Below are positions 24,570 to 39,500 of a stretch of DNA of 64,000 bases, piece after piece. How positions within the stretch are numbered: position 1 is the stretch's first letter; every line of letters begins with the position of its first letter. The translations under genes were made by a program, and so were the position numbers. The stretch comes from Conchocele bisecta. Lineage: Eukaryota > Mollusca > Bivalvia > Lucinida > Thyasiridae. The stretch is taken from contig CM055265.1 of NCBI GenBank assembly GCA_029237695.1, positions 87,021,447 through 87,085,446 of the forward strand, in the 5' to 3' direction. The notes beneath the pieces were generated by a model. The model saw nothing but the letters and a program-made list of their open reading frames with translations, made no database searches and was not told the origin of the DNA.

Positions 24570-27500
24570 GTAGGTACAGTGGAAGTCTCTTTAATCCATG
24601 TCGTGCTGGGGATCATTATAGACATTTTGTTTGTGCAATATCCTGTATATTTTCTTTATATGCGTCAGAAGTATATACAGTGACCACCATTCCAATGAAT
24701 GGTCACAACATATAGTTTCATTGAGAAATAAAAATAAAATATTGAAAACAAAATCATGCATCTCGTGGGAAACATTATTATTATGCCACCGGGTTTCAAA
24801 GAAACGGGTGGCATATAGTGTTTGGACCGTCTGTCCGTCCGTCCGTCCGTCTGTCCATCTGTCTGTCTGTCCGGGCCAACATCGGGGGTTTAGGAGCTGA
24901 GGGTAAGGGTTAGTAACAAAGGATTCCTTTGTTATAGTCGGTAAGCTCGTAATTCCATTGATCTTTAGGAGCTAATCCTTTGATCTTTTAAAGAACAAAA
25001 AGCTCATAACTCCCAAATGTTTGAACGTCCGTCCGTCTGTCCGTCCGTGACACTTTTCGGTTAACCACTTTGTCACAGTTTCTCAAATATGCTGCAGGTG
25101 GCATCCGCGTTCGACAGACGCATTTCTTGTTTTTCTTATCCCACATCACCTTTACCTATATTTGTGTTAAGTTTTGAATAAGGTCATTAGTACATGTATA
25201 GCCAAACTGCATTATATCGTACATATTATTTTCAGGTTTTAGAAAAGTATACCCATATATGTATACATATACATCATACGCCAAACAACGCTGGGTTCAT
25301 CAAACAATTTTGGACATCATTCAAAATGAATTCACCATCGACGAAACTGATGTACATGTGAGTACCATGGTAGTTTGTGCTTGCTAAAACTCAGGACGTG
25401 GGATCACAGTGGTATCCGAAAAATGCAACATAATGTTTGCCGTCATGTTTTCGTAGAATTTCTTTCAAGAACTTTGATATGGCACAGCAGATTTTACAGA
25501 AACAAGGCATAGCAAATACAGTTTACACTTGTTATCTCAAACTCTCTTATGTCAAACCACTGATAACTCCCAAGTAGTAGGGTTACAGATAATAAAATAG
25601 TTATCTATACACACCAGACAAAAGTTTCATTTTTTTTATATGGTAAGTAGCAATGGTCATATGGAATTGAAAAATAAGCGACTCCAAAAAATCTGGCCAG
25701 CATACATGTACATGTACTTGTTTTCCTATATAATAACTCTTGTTAACTCAAATTTTGGTTAACTCAAAAGTATTTTCCTCACTCTCCTGGACTTTGAGTT
25801 AACAAGTGTAGACTGTATAACGATGTTTGATTTTTTATTTCATTTGAATAAGCACATATCATATATACACATTACTGTCTGTTCCACGTTTTGCTGAAAC
25901 ATGGGGAGTCAATTTCCAAAACTTTTCCTTTTTTGATCCTGAAGCCGTGAAGGAAATTGACTCTGAAACCTGGCGAGATAGCTTGAAAATGATGTAACTA
26001 AGAAAACAAAAGTTAGATTTTGAAAATCGGTCCACAAATAAAAAAATATATTTAAAAATAATCTATTTTTTAGCCCCCATGTTAAATTCCCATAGGAAAA
26101 TTCCCATAGGAAAATCGTTTTTTCGCAATAAAATCAATAATTGTTTTTGGGGAGGGTGACTTTTTTGTTATTGATAAAAAAGTACTTACTTTTAAATATT
26201 TTTTAGATTTAATGTGTTTAATAGCCAAAAGTTCATCAGCAGCAAAACGTGGAACAGACACAGTAGTATCGGTGGATTGAGGAAAAAGCAAAACTGATGC
26301 TTGTAAGTGATCAATTATCATTTTGTCAGAGAATCAAGAGCCAATGTCGGCAAAATACCCTGAGCATGTGAACCGTGTAAAAACATGGTGCACCGTTCTT
26401 AGTGAAAGTTAACCCTTTCGCCCTTAAAGTCAAAGTGAATGGGTTTAACGTCCCAGCAACAGCTAAGGTCATATAGAGACTGGACCACAGTTTAAAGTCG
26501 GTGAGGTTTGAACCCACAACCTCCGGATTGGAAATCAGGTGTTCTAACCCCTAGGACACAACCGATCCGTCTTTCACCCCTAAGACTAAGTAACTAGACT
26601 GGATTTTTATATGTTACTTTTCCGACCAATCCATTCGTCACAAAATAGTTTTCAGACTTGTACATTTATGTTTTTGTTCATTAAAATTAAAAGTGCAGAT
26701 TCTGATGAGACAGCTCGCTACGAGCCGGCTCATCTGGATCTACACGTTTGCAAACAGAGCTATGGAGGTCTGTAGTGTTGAAATGATTACAGAACATGCG
26801 TTGGCAACAGTTGCACATATCTACAGTACAAGACCCGACTCAATCAATCGACACTTTACTCTATTTTCAGAAGCACATCATGGAAGGCAATTTCACCGTG
26901 AATGGCAGGATAGTAGAACCAGACTATGTAGTGCAGATCAGCGATCTGTTACAGAATAGAGTACATCGGTCAGTATTGTTGGTCTATGTGAATCAAATAG
27001 AACTGGGTTTATGCACAGTTGAAAGACTCGGACCTGTGACATAAAATAAAATGCCCATTGAAACAATAGGGCCATTGTGGCCCTATATCACTGACATGGT
27101 TATTTATATATAATCAAGTTACTAAAAGAGCTTTATATTCATTATTCCTACAAAGTTTTGTCGAAACCAGATTATAATGGGAAGACATTGTTTAAAGATT
27201 CTGTCCATCTTTATACAGTGGCCATCTTGGATTATGTGACGATCTCCAATTTAAAATATCTGTAAATGTTTCACCGAATCACATTAACTATGAAGTTTGG
27301 CCAGCATCGGCCAAGTAGTTAGTAAGAAAAGGCTGTTTGAAAGCTCCAATAAAAAAGATAACGGTTTGACCTTTCAGTGGCTATCTTGGATGACCAAATC
27401 ATCCGATTTTGAGAAAAAAATACTCCAGAGTGATTGTCTGCTAAATACCTTCGATTTGGTATATGACATGACCATATTCTGTCAAATGTGAAATTTGACC

Positions 27501-30500
27501 TCTAGTTGACCCCATGGGCCCCACCTATTTTTGATCCATGGGTCACCATTTTTACAAATCTGACAGGGCATTGATTGTCGATCATTCCTGTCAGGTTTGG
27601 TTTAAATCTGTCTGGCGGTACATGAGAAGAAGAGTTTTTATACGACTGTTTTTAAAAAACGGTACATATTATGTTTTACCGCACGGCAGGCGGGCGGGCG
27701 GCTGAAGAAAAAGCACATAGTTCGTGTACACAACTCCTTTGAAACCGTTCAGTCGATCGATCTGAAACTATACACACGTCTTCTACACATATTGAAGATG
27801 TGCACCTTGGTGTTTTTATGCCAAAAAAATATTTTTTAACAAAAATATCACCTTTTTAACTTAGCCATTTTTTATACATTTTTCTATACAATTCTATACT
27901 GAGCAAAACTAGAAACGTCCCTCCATGTTTAAGGAAAGATTCATCAAAAACCAAAAGGGTCACTTTTAAAAATCAAAATGGAAAAACAAGTTCATTCATT
28001 TCTGTATCAAAGCCAATAAATTGCATTTGGATATCTTGTTAAATATTCGAGAGATAACCGGCCAAGGGCGGTAGGGGTCAAAATCAAAAATCACAAAAAC
28101 TCAGAAATGTGTTACTTAATGTTTAGAGATGGAATTTCAATAAGTAATGTGGCAAATTCAGTAAATCTCGTTAGTACCGAGTGTGGCCACCATTTGCATG
28201 AATGCATGCAATGATCCTACGCCGCATCGACGTGACGTAACGCAATACCAGTGCGTTGGGCAAATTCCTCCATTCCCGTTGTAACGCCCGTGTAAGATCG
28301 CGAACATTGTCAATCTGATTGTTAGCTCGTGCTTTGCGGCCCAGCTCATCCCATATGTGCTCAATGGGATTGAGATCCGGGGAGACCGCGGGCCATGGCA
28401 TGACGTCGACGTTGTTTTGCTGTAAGTATTGAGTGGTGACCCTGGCTACGTGAGGGCGAGCATTGTCGTGCATCAATGTCACACCAGGACCATGCTGACG
28501 GATAAATGGTAAGGCATGTGCATTTAGCCATCTGCAACATAACGTTGTGCATTGATGTTGCCTGTACAACAACCAAATCTGTCTTCCGGTTTCCCATGAT
28601 CCCACCCCAGACCATTACGCTCCCTCCCCCAAACCTGTTCTTCTCAACAATGCAACAATCGTTGAATCTTTCATTTTTACGCCTGTATAACCCGTAATCT
28701 TCCGTCAGCATGACTAACTGTGAACCGAGATTCATCGGTGAACAAAACTCGGTTCCAGTCAGCCCTTCTCCAGTTCAGATGACGTCGCGCCCATAACAGT
28801 GTGGCAGCACGGTGACGTTGGGTCATTATCTGACCAGTGTACGGGCGGCGTGCCCGGATTGGTTGGGCGTTACGACGTAACCGGTTGCGAATGGTCTGCC
28901 CTGAGACACCGTATCGCCTAGCAGTGACTGTGGCTGCCAATCGACGTTGACGTAAGTGCGTCAACGTAATGTAACGATCGGCTCTAGCCGTCGTTACACG
29001 AGGCCTACCAGGTCGCTGCCGGTCGTGAACAGCCCCATTCTGCTGGTACCGGGCTGCAAGACGATCAGTCGTCTTCCGACAGCAACCAAACAGAGGCGCG
29101 ACCGCCCTGGCGGCCATCCACCCGCAAGCATCCCAATTGCCTGATTTCGCTCGTTTTCGGAAAGCCGTGGCATATCGAAAACAGTGAAAAACTAAAAAAG
29201 TTTTTTAATTTTCCGAATAGCCCCTATCGCATGAATGGTACGACATGAACTGAATCACCTTATCGATGACAAGTATAGCGTGCACGTGCAAAAAGTGGAA
29301 ATCAACGTTCCGGTCACTGGCCGCTATGTAAACCGTGTGTATCGGCTAAACTCTACACGATCGTATTCTGAACATCGCCACGGTTTAAAATACATGTACT
29401 TTGAACATGTGGTACATACATAGACAGAGCTACACCGGCTATAAAACAGGGACGTTTCTAGTTTTGTTGAGTATATATACGGTACAGAGTTTGTGTACAC
29501 AACTCCTCCGAAACCGTTCAGTCGATCGCTCTCAAACTATGCGCACGTCTTCTACACATATTGAAGATGTGCACCTTGGTGTTTTTATGCCGAAAAAATA
29601 TTTTGTAACAAAAATATCACCTTTTTAACTTAGCCATTTTTTCTACATTTTTCTATACAATTCTATATACGGTACAGAGTTTTGTACACAACTCCTCCGA
29701 AACCGTTCAGTAGATCGTTCTGAAACTATACACACGTCTTCTACCCATATTGAAGATGTGCACCTTGGTGTTTTTATGCCGAAAAAATATTTTTTAACAA
29801 AAATATCACCTTTTTAACTTAGCCATTTGTATGCCCCCGCTACCGAAAGGTACGGGGGCATATAGTGTTACCAGCGTCCGTCCGTCCCGTCCGGTCCGTA
29901 CGTCCCGATATTATATTCTTTAGTAACTTCTACATGGCTTCACATATTATGTCAATATTTATACACGTGATACATATGAACATCCCTTACACACTCAACC
30001 CCCCAGTACTTCGACCTTCACCTTTGGCCTTGACCTTTTCCACTTTAAATGTTTGCTTGGCACTTTGGGACAAATCTACGTGCACGTTTCTCAATCCTAC
30101 AATAACTTCTCAATACTTTTGCCAATCGTTTAAATATTTATACACATGATACATATGAACATGCCCTACACACTCCACCACCCAGTACTTTGACCTTCAC
30201 CTTTGACCTTCACCTTTTCTACTTTAAATGTTTACTTACCACTTTGGGACAAATCTACGTGCACGTTTCTCAATCCTACAATAACTTCTCAATACTTTTG
30301 CCAATCGCTTAAATATTTATACACATGACACATATGAACATGCCCTACACACTCCACCACCCAGTACTTCGACCTTGACCTTTGACCTTCACCTTTTCTA
30401 CTTTAAATGTTTACTTAGCACTTTGGGACAAATCTACGTGCACGTTTCTCAATCCTACAATAACTTCTCAATACTTTGCCAATCGCTTAAATATTATACA

Positions 30501-33500
30501 CATGATACATATGAACATGCCCTACACACTCCACCACCCAGTACTTCGACCTTCACCTTTGACCTTCACCTTTTCTACTTTAAATGTTTTCTTAGCACTT
30601 TGGGACAAATCTACGTGCACGTTTCTCAATCCTACAATAACTTCTCAATACTTTTGCCAATCCCTTAAATATTTATACACATGATACATATGAACATGCC
30701 CTACACACTCCACCACCCAGTACTTCGACCTTGACCTTTGACCTTTTCTACTTTAAATGTTTACTTAGCACTTTGGCACAAATCTACGTGCACGTTTCTC
30801 AATCCTACAATAACTTCTCAATACTTTTGCCAATCGCTTAAATATGTATACACATGATACATATGAACATGCCCTACACACTCCACCACCCAGTACTTCG
30901 ACCTTGACCTTTGACCTTTTCTACTTTAAATGTTTACTTAGCACTTTGGCATAAATCTACGTGCACGTTTCTCAATCCTACAATAACTTCTCAATACTTT
31001 TGCCAATCCCTTAAATATTTATACACATGATACATATGAACATGCCCTACACACTCCACCACCCAGTACTTCGACCTTGACCTTTGACCTTTTCTACTTT
31101 AAATGTTTACTTACCACTTTGGCACAAATCTACGTGCACGTTTCTCAATCCTACAATAACTTCTCAATACTTTGCCAATCCCTAAATATTTATACACATG
31201 ATACATATGAACATGCCCTACTACACTCCACCACCCAGTACTTCGACCTTGACCTTTGACCTTTTTCTACTTTAAATGTTTACTTACCACTTTGGCACAA
31301 ATCTACGTGCACGTTTCTCAATCCTACAATAACTTCTCAATACTTTTGCCAATCGCTTAAATATGTATACACATGATACATATGAACATGCCCTACACAC
31401 TCCACCACCCAGTACTTCGACCTTGACCTTTGACCTTCACCTTTTCTACTTTAAATGTTTACTTACCACTTTGGGACAAATCTACGTGCACGTTTCTCAA
31501 TCCTACAATAACTTCTCAATACTTTTGCCAATCCCTTAAATATTTATACACATGATACATATGAACATGCCCTACACACTCCACCACCCACCCAGTACTT
31601 TGACCTTGACCTTTGACCTTCACCTTTTCTACTTTAAATGTTTACTTACCACTTTGGGACAAATCTACGTGCACGTTTCTCAATCCTACAATAACTTCTC
31701 AATACTTTTGCCAATCCCTTAAATATTTATACACATGATACATATGAACATGCCCTACACACTCCACCACCCAGTACTTCGACCTTGACCTTTGACCTTC
31801 ACCTTTTCTACTTTAAATGTTTACTTAGCACTTTGGCACAAATCTACGTGCACGTTTCTCAATCCTACAATAACTTCTCAATACTTTTGCCAATCGCTTA
31901 AATATTTATACACATGATACATATGAACATGCCCTACACATTCCACCACCCAGTACTTCGACCTTGACCTTCACCTTTTTATGCCCCCGCAACCGAATGG
32001 TGAGTGGGGCATATAGTGTTACCGGCGTCCGTCCGTACTCGGGTAAATGGCTTGTAATCAAATATGCCTCGTTTTCTTTGGCTGCCAGCGGGGGCATTCG
32101 TGTGCCGACAGGCCACATTTCTAGTTTGTACATTTTTCTATACAATTCTATATACGGTACAGAGTTTGTGTACACAACTGCTAAAAAATATCACCTTTTT
32201 AACTTAGCCATTTTTTCTACATTTGTCTATGCAATTCTATATACGGTACAGAATTTGTGTACACAACTGCACCTTGGTGTTTTTATGCCGAAAAAATATT
32301 TTTTAACAAAAATATCACCTTTTTAACGTAGCCATTTTTTCTTCATTTGTCTATACAATTCTATATACGGTACAGAGTTTGTGTACACAACTGCTCCGAA
32401 ATCGTTCAGTCGATCGTTCTGAAATTATACACACATCTTCTACACATATTGAAGATGTGCACCTTGGTGTTTCTATGCCGAAAAAATATTTTTTAACAAA
32501 AATATCACCTTCTAACTTAGCCATTTTTTCTACATTTTTCTATACAATTCTATATACGGTACAGAGTTTGTGTACACAACTCCTCCGAAACCGTTCAGTC
32601 GATCGTTCTGAAACTATACACACGTCTTCTACACATATTGAAGATGTGCACCTTGGTGTTTTTATGCGGAAAAAAATATTTTTTAACAAAAATATCGCCT
32701 TTTTAACTTAGTCATTTTTTCTACATTTTTCTATGCAATTCTATATACGGTACAGAGTTTGTGTACACAACTCCTCCGAAACCGTTGTGTCGATCGTTCT
32801 GAAACTATGCACACGTCTTCTACACATATTGAAGATGTGCACCTTGGTGTTTTTATGCCGAAAAAATATTTTGTAACAAAAATATCACCTTTTTAACTTA
32901 GCCATTTTTTCTACATTATTGTATCCAATTCCCTATCATTTCTACTTTACACTCTACTTTTCTCTATCTCTGCCTAAATTAGTATACATGTTTAGCACAA
33001 CGAGATGGAGAAATAATGCTATAGACTTTCAAATTCTCATTAATGTTTCTTGCCTTGGTGACAGCTTCACATTTCTGCATCTTCGCTGTCTGGCCCATAT
33101 TCGACGGGCGTATTTTGTGACTTGCGGCACTCTTGTTGACTCATGGGTCACCATTTTTACAAATCTAAAACATTGGCCAAGCGGTTCACAAGAAGACGTT
33201 ACAAATCTCTAATAAAAGGATGGCCTTTTGACCTTTCGGCAGCCATCTTGTAATCATTCGATTTCAACAAAAATTTGATTTGATATATGACATGACCATA
33301 GTCGGTCAAATCTTGGATTATGTGACGACCTCCAATTTTACTATTGACCAGTCTCATAACTCGGTTACAGAACTTGCAAAATCATGAGTGACTAAAATAA
33401 CTGGCAGCATCCGTGATTTAGATTAGGTTACAATTCGGGCGCATGCATTGTAGGCGTCAACAATTTTAGACGTATGTCACAATGTTGCATATCTTCTAAT

Positions 33501-36500
33501 ATGTTGGTCTGATCTTTACCAAACTTCATTACTACAGTAATATTCCTCATATTGGTGGCTATCCACTGTGTCATTTCGGTATACTATGAAAGCCACGGCG
33601 GGCGCGACATGCGGGTCACAGCCATCTACTTGTTGAATGGATGTAAAATCCCAATCAATCTTACTTTCACACCCCAAAATGATTCTTGATGGAATGGCAA
33701 ACAGTGCAGATCCTGGTCAGACTGTGCAAAAGCACAGGCTGGATCAGCACTGCTCCCAAAATAAATAAGCCCCATTTCTTCAGTCACAGCCACAATTATG
33801 TCTTGGTAGCAAATTTGAGCGGTTGCTCAAAACCTCTGTTATGTTAGTTTAATGGACGGTTAAATCCTTAACAATGTTATTGCTCAAAACCTCTGTTAGC
33901 TTAATGGACTGTTAAATCCTTAACACTGATATCGATCAAAACCTCAGCTTAATGGAATGTTAAATCCTTAACACTGCTATAGCTCAAAACCTATTTTAGC
34001 TTAATGGACTGTTAAATCCTTAACAGTGTGTATTGCTCAAAACCTCTGTTAGCTTAAAGGTACATTCCCACTCAGTAGGCACACAATGTTCTCTATATCA
34101 GAGACATCATCTGATACATTTTCTGGCAAAATAAACATTCAATCGCCATTACCCCACACATTGATTGGCATTATTATACATTTTAAATCAGACGTAAATT
34201 TCCACACTGATATCAGGGGCATGTTTCCTTAAAATATTAACAGGATTATTCTGATTTCAGGGCTGAATATATAGTTTTGTTATTGTAAATATTCAGTTTT
34301 TATTTTGGTATTTTCCCCCCATTTGTACATGTACTTGAACATGTACTTGTACAGGTAATATATGTGATTTAGTACTAAACCCATTGACCCAGCCTTAAAT
34401 GACCTTAGCTGTTGATAGGCCGTTAAACCCCAACAAACAAACAAGCTTAGTATAAATAATTAAAAAACGTAATGTCTCATTTGCATAAGAAAATAGCCTG
34501 AGTGATACCACCGCGAGTCACTATCAGTACAATAAATATTACTACTGTCTGTTCCACGAAGTGCTGCCCAAAATGTATTGCTATAAAAACACTCCAAACT
34601 GCTTATTTTTGTATATAAAACAATGTAAAACTATTTTTTAGAAATGAGCCTACTTTTTATTTCAAGTGACTATATACTTTCGCCGGAAATGACGTATATA
34701 TGGTGTTCCCAAGTCATACCATTAGAGAATATAGATTTACACCGGTGTCGATGTGCGATGATATGTGCAATTAATTTTGCGTGGTAGGAACAGCGTGCCA
34801 ACCTCAGCTTGGCGTTGTCAATAGATACGAAAGCTGTAGCAGATGATGATGACATCATGTTGTATTTTGACCAAATTCTCGGCATTTTCTTCTGTAATTC
34901 TTGTACGAACACGAGAAATGGAGGCTCGATTCCTTTATTTTTCAACCTGGCAAGATTTGCTCTCATAAATACAAGGTTAGTGTCTTGTTTTTAATGATGA
35001 AATCCAGCAAGCAGTTCGATGTTGAAAATCTGATCGCACGTGACATTTTAACATTGCAACCCTGCATTCAATTCTTGATTTATGGCTATTACTTCATTAT
35101 AGGACCGAAATTCAAAAAATAAAAAGATGGCTCATTGCTAAATTTTGCTGAAAAATGATTTTATGCCAAAAAATAAGAGTTTTAGGGTGTTTAAATAGGT
35201 GTAAAAGTTGGGCAGGTTAACGTGAAACAGACAGTAAATGATTATATCTGTATAGTGGGCACTCGTAAGTTTTAGAACTGATGGAACAGTGACACAATTA
35301 TACACTTATTTAATTCCTATAAAGAACATTTTGTGCCTACTGAGTGGTCATGTACCTTTAATGGACTGTTAAATCCTTAAACCCTGTTATTGCTGAAAAC
35401 CTCTGTTAGCTTAATGGACTGTTAAATCCTTATCAGTGTTATTGCTCAAAATCTCTGTTAGCTTAATAGTCTGTTAAATCCTTAACAGTGGTATTGCTCA
35501 AAACCTCTGTTAGTTTAATAGTCTATTAAATCCTTAACAGTGGTATTGCTCAAAACCTTGGTTAGCTTAATAGTCTGTTAAATCCTTAACAGTGTTATTG
35601 CTCAAAACCTCTGTTAGCTTAATGGACTGTTAAATCCTTAACAGTGGTATTGCTCAAAACCTTTGTTAGCTTAATGGACTGTTAAATCCTTAACAGTGAT
35701 ATTGCTCAAAACCTCTGTTAGTTTAATAGTCTATTAAATCCTTAACAGTGGTATTGCTCAAAACCTCGGTTAGCTTAATAGTCTGTTATATCCTTAACAG
35801 TGTTACTGCTCAAAACCTTTGTTAGCTTAATGTACTGTTAAATCCTTAACAGTGTTATTGCTCAAAATCTCTGTTAGCTTAATAGTCTGGTAAATCCTTA
35901 ACAGTGTTATTGCTCAAAATCTCTGTTAGCTTAATAGTCTGTTATATCCTTAACAATGTTATTGCTCAAAACCTTTGTTAGCTTAATGGACTGTTAAATC
36001 CTTAACAGTGTTATTGCTCAAAACCTCAGTTAATAGCCTAACACAGTCAACACTAGAGACCTCTTTCCTAATACATGTATTTGCAAACGGTGTAGATCGT
36101 AACGAGCCATCTCATCAAGATCTGCACCATTTGTGGATATTTTTTATTTTTTTTACAGAATTACCCCCGCTTCTGCATAATGGAATAGTCTTCAACTTAG
36201 CGTGAAATAATCCATGTCAATTACTTTAAGGGGTGAAAGGGTTAACATATCAAAATCCAATCCAGTTTGTTAGGGGTGAAAGGGTTAATTAATTGTCCGT
36301 TAAGGTAACAGAGTTTTGAGCAACCTGACACTGGCTTTTCGTGGCAGACATGAATACCCTGTATTGGCGACTCCAATCGAGGTGATCGCGGAAACGGCGG
36401 ACGTGCTGGTGGTGAACAAGCCGGCGTCCATCCCGTGCCACCCGTGTGGCCGCTACAAATACAACTCCCTCACCTGCATCCTGCACAAGGAGTACGGATA

Positions 36501-39500
36501 CACGAACCTCAGGAGTAAGGAATACTCTCTCACCCACTACCACTGCATCTGTGGGGAATGTAGAAAGAGATCCAGCTGAAAGATTTTGTTGTGTTTATAA
36601 GCTCGAAAGAAAGGATTACTGTCTCTTACCCACCACCACTTCAGGGTTTTCTCCACAGAAAATAATTGCGCCACTTTTTGGAACCTCTCTAAACTGGACA
36701 CACTGGGAAGTACCCAAGGTGTCTGGTTTAGAGAGGTTCACTGCATTTCAAGCATACAAGCACTCCATGGTATGCCTTTATGAATCATGAACAGACATTA
36801 TCAGATATAAATGGCAGTGACTGAATGAAGCACTTCCACGAAAACTCCAATACAGAAAACACTATATTGTGAAGAAATTGCCTGTACTGTTATATATAAT
36901 TTAAGTGTTTGAATGACAATCCGTGCAGATATTTATCATACTACGTTTCGGCGTTCTCTTATCTTAAGTTTACACTGATTGCAAAAACCTTGATGCACAT
37001 TTTCCAGTCTCATTCACATGCATGTATATCACGGGTATTTATTTCAGTGTTGTACCGACTTGATCGTGTGACATCAGGTGTTTTAATCTTGCCAAAGACA
37101 GCCAGTACCTCGTCAAAGATGGAAAAGCATGTGCTCGAAAAACAAGTGAAGAAAGAATATTTGGCAAAGGTCGTCGGCAAATTCCCTGAGTGGGTATTCT
37201 TATTTATCCTTACCTACATTTATTAACCGCTAATCAAAATATATTTTCCCTTTGCAATATGCAAGATGGGACTAACGTTAGTCAATCTGCTCAGTCTTGC
37301 CAGGGGGTGGGTGGTGGAGGTGCAAACACAACCCCTAAAATTTGGTTATGTGTGTATTTTTTACATTGACGTTTTTCTGGGGAAAGTAATCAAAATATAT
37401 GTGAAAATTATAGCTTGAACCCTTTCAACACCACAGGCCTGTATAGTGGTATTGGCAAATAGTGTAGATCCAGATGAGCGGCTCGTGACGAAGTAATTTT
37501 CACATTTTTGAGAACAAAAAACCCCAGTTTCATAAATGGACTAGTCTGAAAATCATTTTGTGATGATTGAATTGGTCGGAAAATTAACATATTCCAGTTA
37601 CTTGGGGGTGAAAGGGTTAAACCAACTGTAATTGAGGAAATAGAATGTGGAAATCCACATTTTTTTCCGGGGAAGGATGCTCCCGCACCTCTTACAATTC
37701 GCACCAGAAAGCCAAAAGACGTACCTGAGGGTCAAACCAGGTCTCCTGTCGGGATTCCAATAAGGATGAATCCAGATTGTTAAATTACCCATCACATGCC
37801 CCCAACCGACCACCACATAGTTTAATGGGAGAATATTGGACTTGAAAACCATCTGTCAAGGGTTCAGTCTTCATCTTAGGCAAGTAAAATACTTTCATAG
37901 TATTTCCATCTCACTAGTCTTTCGGACGAGACTTTAACCCTTTCACCTCTAAATATTGACATTGATAGTTCCATGCTGATTTTGGACTACTGTAAACCAG
38001 CTAATATATGTGTGCGAGATACCTTCGCGTTTTTCGCGTGGGATTGAAAATCGCGAATGTAAATCTCCACGAATATTTCTACATTTCATAGCATAAGATT
38101 GTTAAAAATATTTTGCTAATAGATGTCGTGCCTCTTTTTAGCTCACCTGAGCAAAGCTCATGTGAGCTATTGTTATGGCAAAGTGTCCGAAGTCCGTCGT
38201 CCGTCCGTCCGTCCGTGAACATTTCAATCATCTTCTTCTCCCGAACTGCTGAGCCGATATTGGTTAAACTTCACAGGGATGATATATGGGTGATGCCATT
38301 TCAGATTTGTTAAAATGGAGGTCATCGACAATCCAAGATGGCCGCCATGGAAAAATAGGTCAAATTCTTGTTAAAATGGAGGTCATCGACAATCCAAGAT
38401 GGCCGCCATGGAAAAATAGGTCAAATTCTTAAAAAATCTTCTTCTCACGAACCGCCAGGCCGATTTCGACGATACTTGGTATGAATGATCGATAGTTAGC
38501 GCTGTTTCAGATTTGTGCATATGGTGGCCCGTGGGTCAAAAATGGGCGTCGCCCGAGGGGTCAAATAGGGGTCAAATTTTATTTTTAACCGAATATAGTC
38601 ATGTAATATATCAAATCGAAGGTATTGACGAGACAATCACTCTGGAACATTTTTTGTCTAAATCATATGATTACGTCATCCAAGATGGCCATCGATAGTT
38701 CAAATTGTCATTCTTTTACTAAAGATTTCAAACGTCTTTTTCTTGTAAACTGCTTGGCCAATATTGGCCAAACTTAACTGTAATGGTCTGTGGTTGAAGC
38801 CTGTTCTTTTTGTTATGTTAAAATGGAGGTCATCACCAAATCCAAGATGGCCGCCGTTGAGAAGTAGGTCAAATTCTTAAAAATATTCTTCTCACGAACG
38901 CCAGGCCGATTTCGACGATACTGGGTATGAATGATCGATAATTAGCGCTGTTTCAGATTTGTTCATATGGTGGCCCCTGGGTCCAAAAATGGGCGTCGCC
39001 CGAGGGGTCAAATAGGGGTAAATTTTATTTTTAACCGAATATAGTCATATAATATATCAAATCGAAGGTATTGACGAGACGATCACTCTGGAGAATTGTT
39101 TGTCTAAATCAGATGATTACGTCATCCAAGATGGCCACTGATAGTTCAAAAGGTCATTCTTTTACTAAAGATTTCAAACGTCTTTTTCTTGTGAACTGCT
39201 TGGCCGATATTGGCCAAACTTAACTGTAATGGTCTGTGGGTGAAGCCTGTTCATTTTTGTTAAAATGGAGGTCATCACCAAATGCAAGATGGCCGCCGTT
39301 GAGAAGTAGGTCAAATTGTCAAAAAATCTTCTTCTCACAAACCTCCAGGCCGATATCGACGAAACTTGGTAAGAATGATTGATAGTTACCGCTGTTTCAG
39401 ATTTGTTCATATGGTGGCCCCTGGGTCAAAAATGGGTGTGGCCCCGAGGGGTCAAATGGGGTCAAATTTTATTTTTGACAGAATATGGCCATATAGTATA

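Larger units (their letters stand above)
27715..32910 (+). repeat. 191-bp tandem array (H7 core), interrupted twice
   Basis: Units carry acaattctatatacggtaca, ccgttcagtcgatcgttctg, cacacgtcttctacacatat, gaagatgtgcaccttggtgt and aacttagccattttttctac. They occur at 27715-27898, 29472-29828 and 32125-32910, with the Tc1-like and H4 elements between. Confidence 0.85.
27640..33137 (+). mobile_element. Hairpin-head element, ATACGnCTGTTT family (H7), nested in H1
   Basis: It starts after TTTTT with atacgactgttttt and aaaaaacggtacatatt, then gcaggcgggcgggcggctg. The core is a 191-bp tandem repeat. The tail gcggcactcttgtt is at 33123-33137. Inside the core lie a Tc1-like transposon and an H4 element. 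A short complete sister copy is at 47337-47971. Confidence 0.75.
27062..33345 (-). mobile_element. H1 element on minus strand, truncated, host of a four-level nest
   Basis: It starts with the H1 tail complement aacaatagggccattgtggc. H1 core sequence (catcttggattatgtgacga; gggtcaccatttttac) appears on both sides of a 5.5-kb H7 insertion. The H1 head is not present, and recognisable sequence stops near 33345. Confidence 0.65.
33835..36040 (+). repeat. 52-bp minisatellite, split by an insertion
   Basis: Units read taatggactgttaaatcctt, aacagtgttattgctcaaaa, cctctgttagct. About four and a half copies lie before 34054 and thirteen after 35358. Confidence 0.9.

Noticed and set aside
26500..26580. 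Functional tRNA gene
   Set aside because: Only A-box and B-box-like parts are visible and no cloverleaf closes; it is better read as a SINE head.
30375..30684. About 100-residue frames
   Set aside because: Both overlapping frames lie in the 177-bp H4 core array.
33835..36040. CRISPR-like array
   Set aside because: Plain 52-bp minisatellite; variation is scattered point changes, not spacers.
36289..36543. 84-residue minus-strand frame
   Set aside because: It is the antisense shadow of RPUSD2 exon 4.
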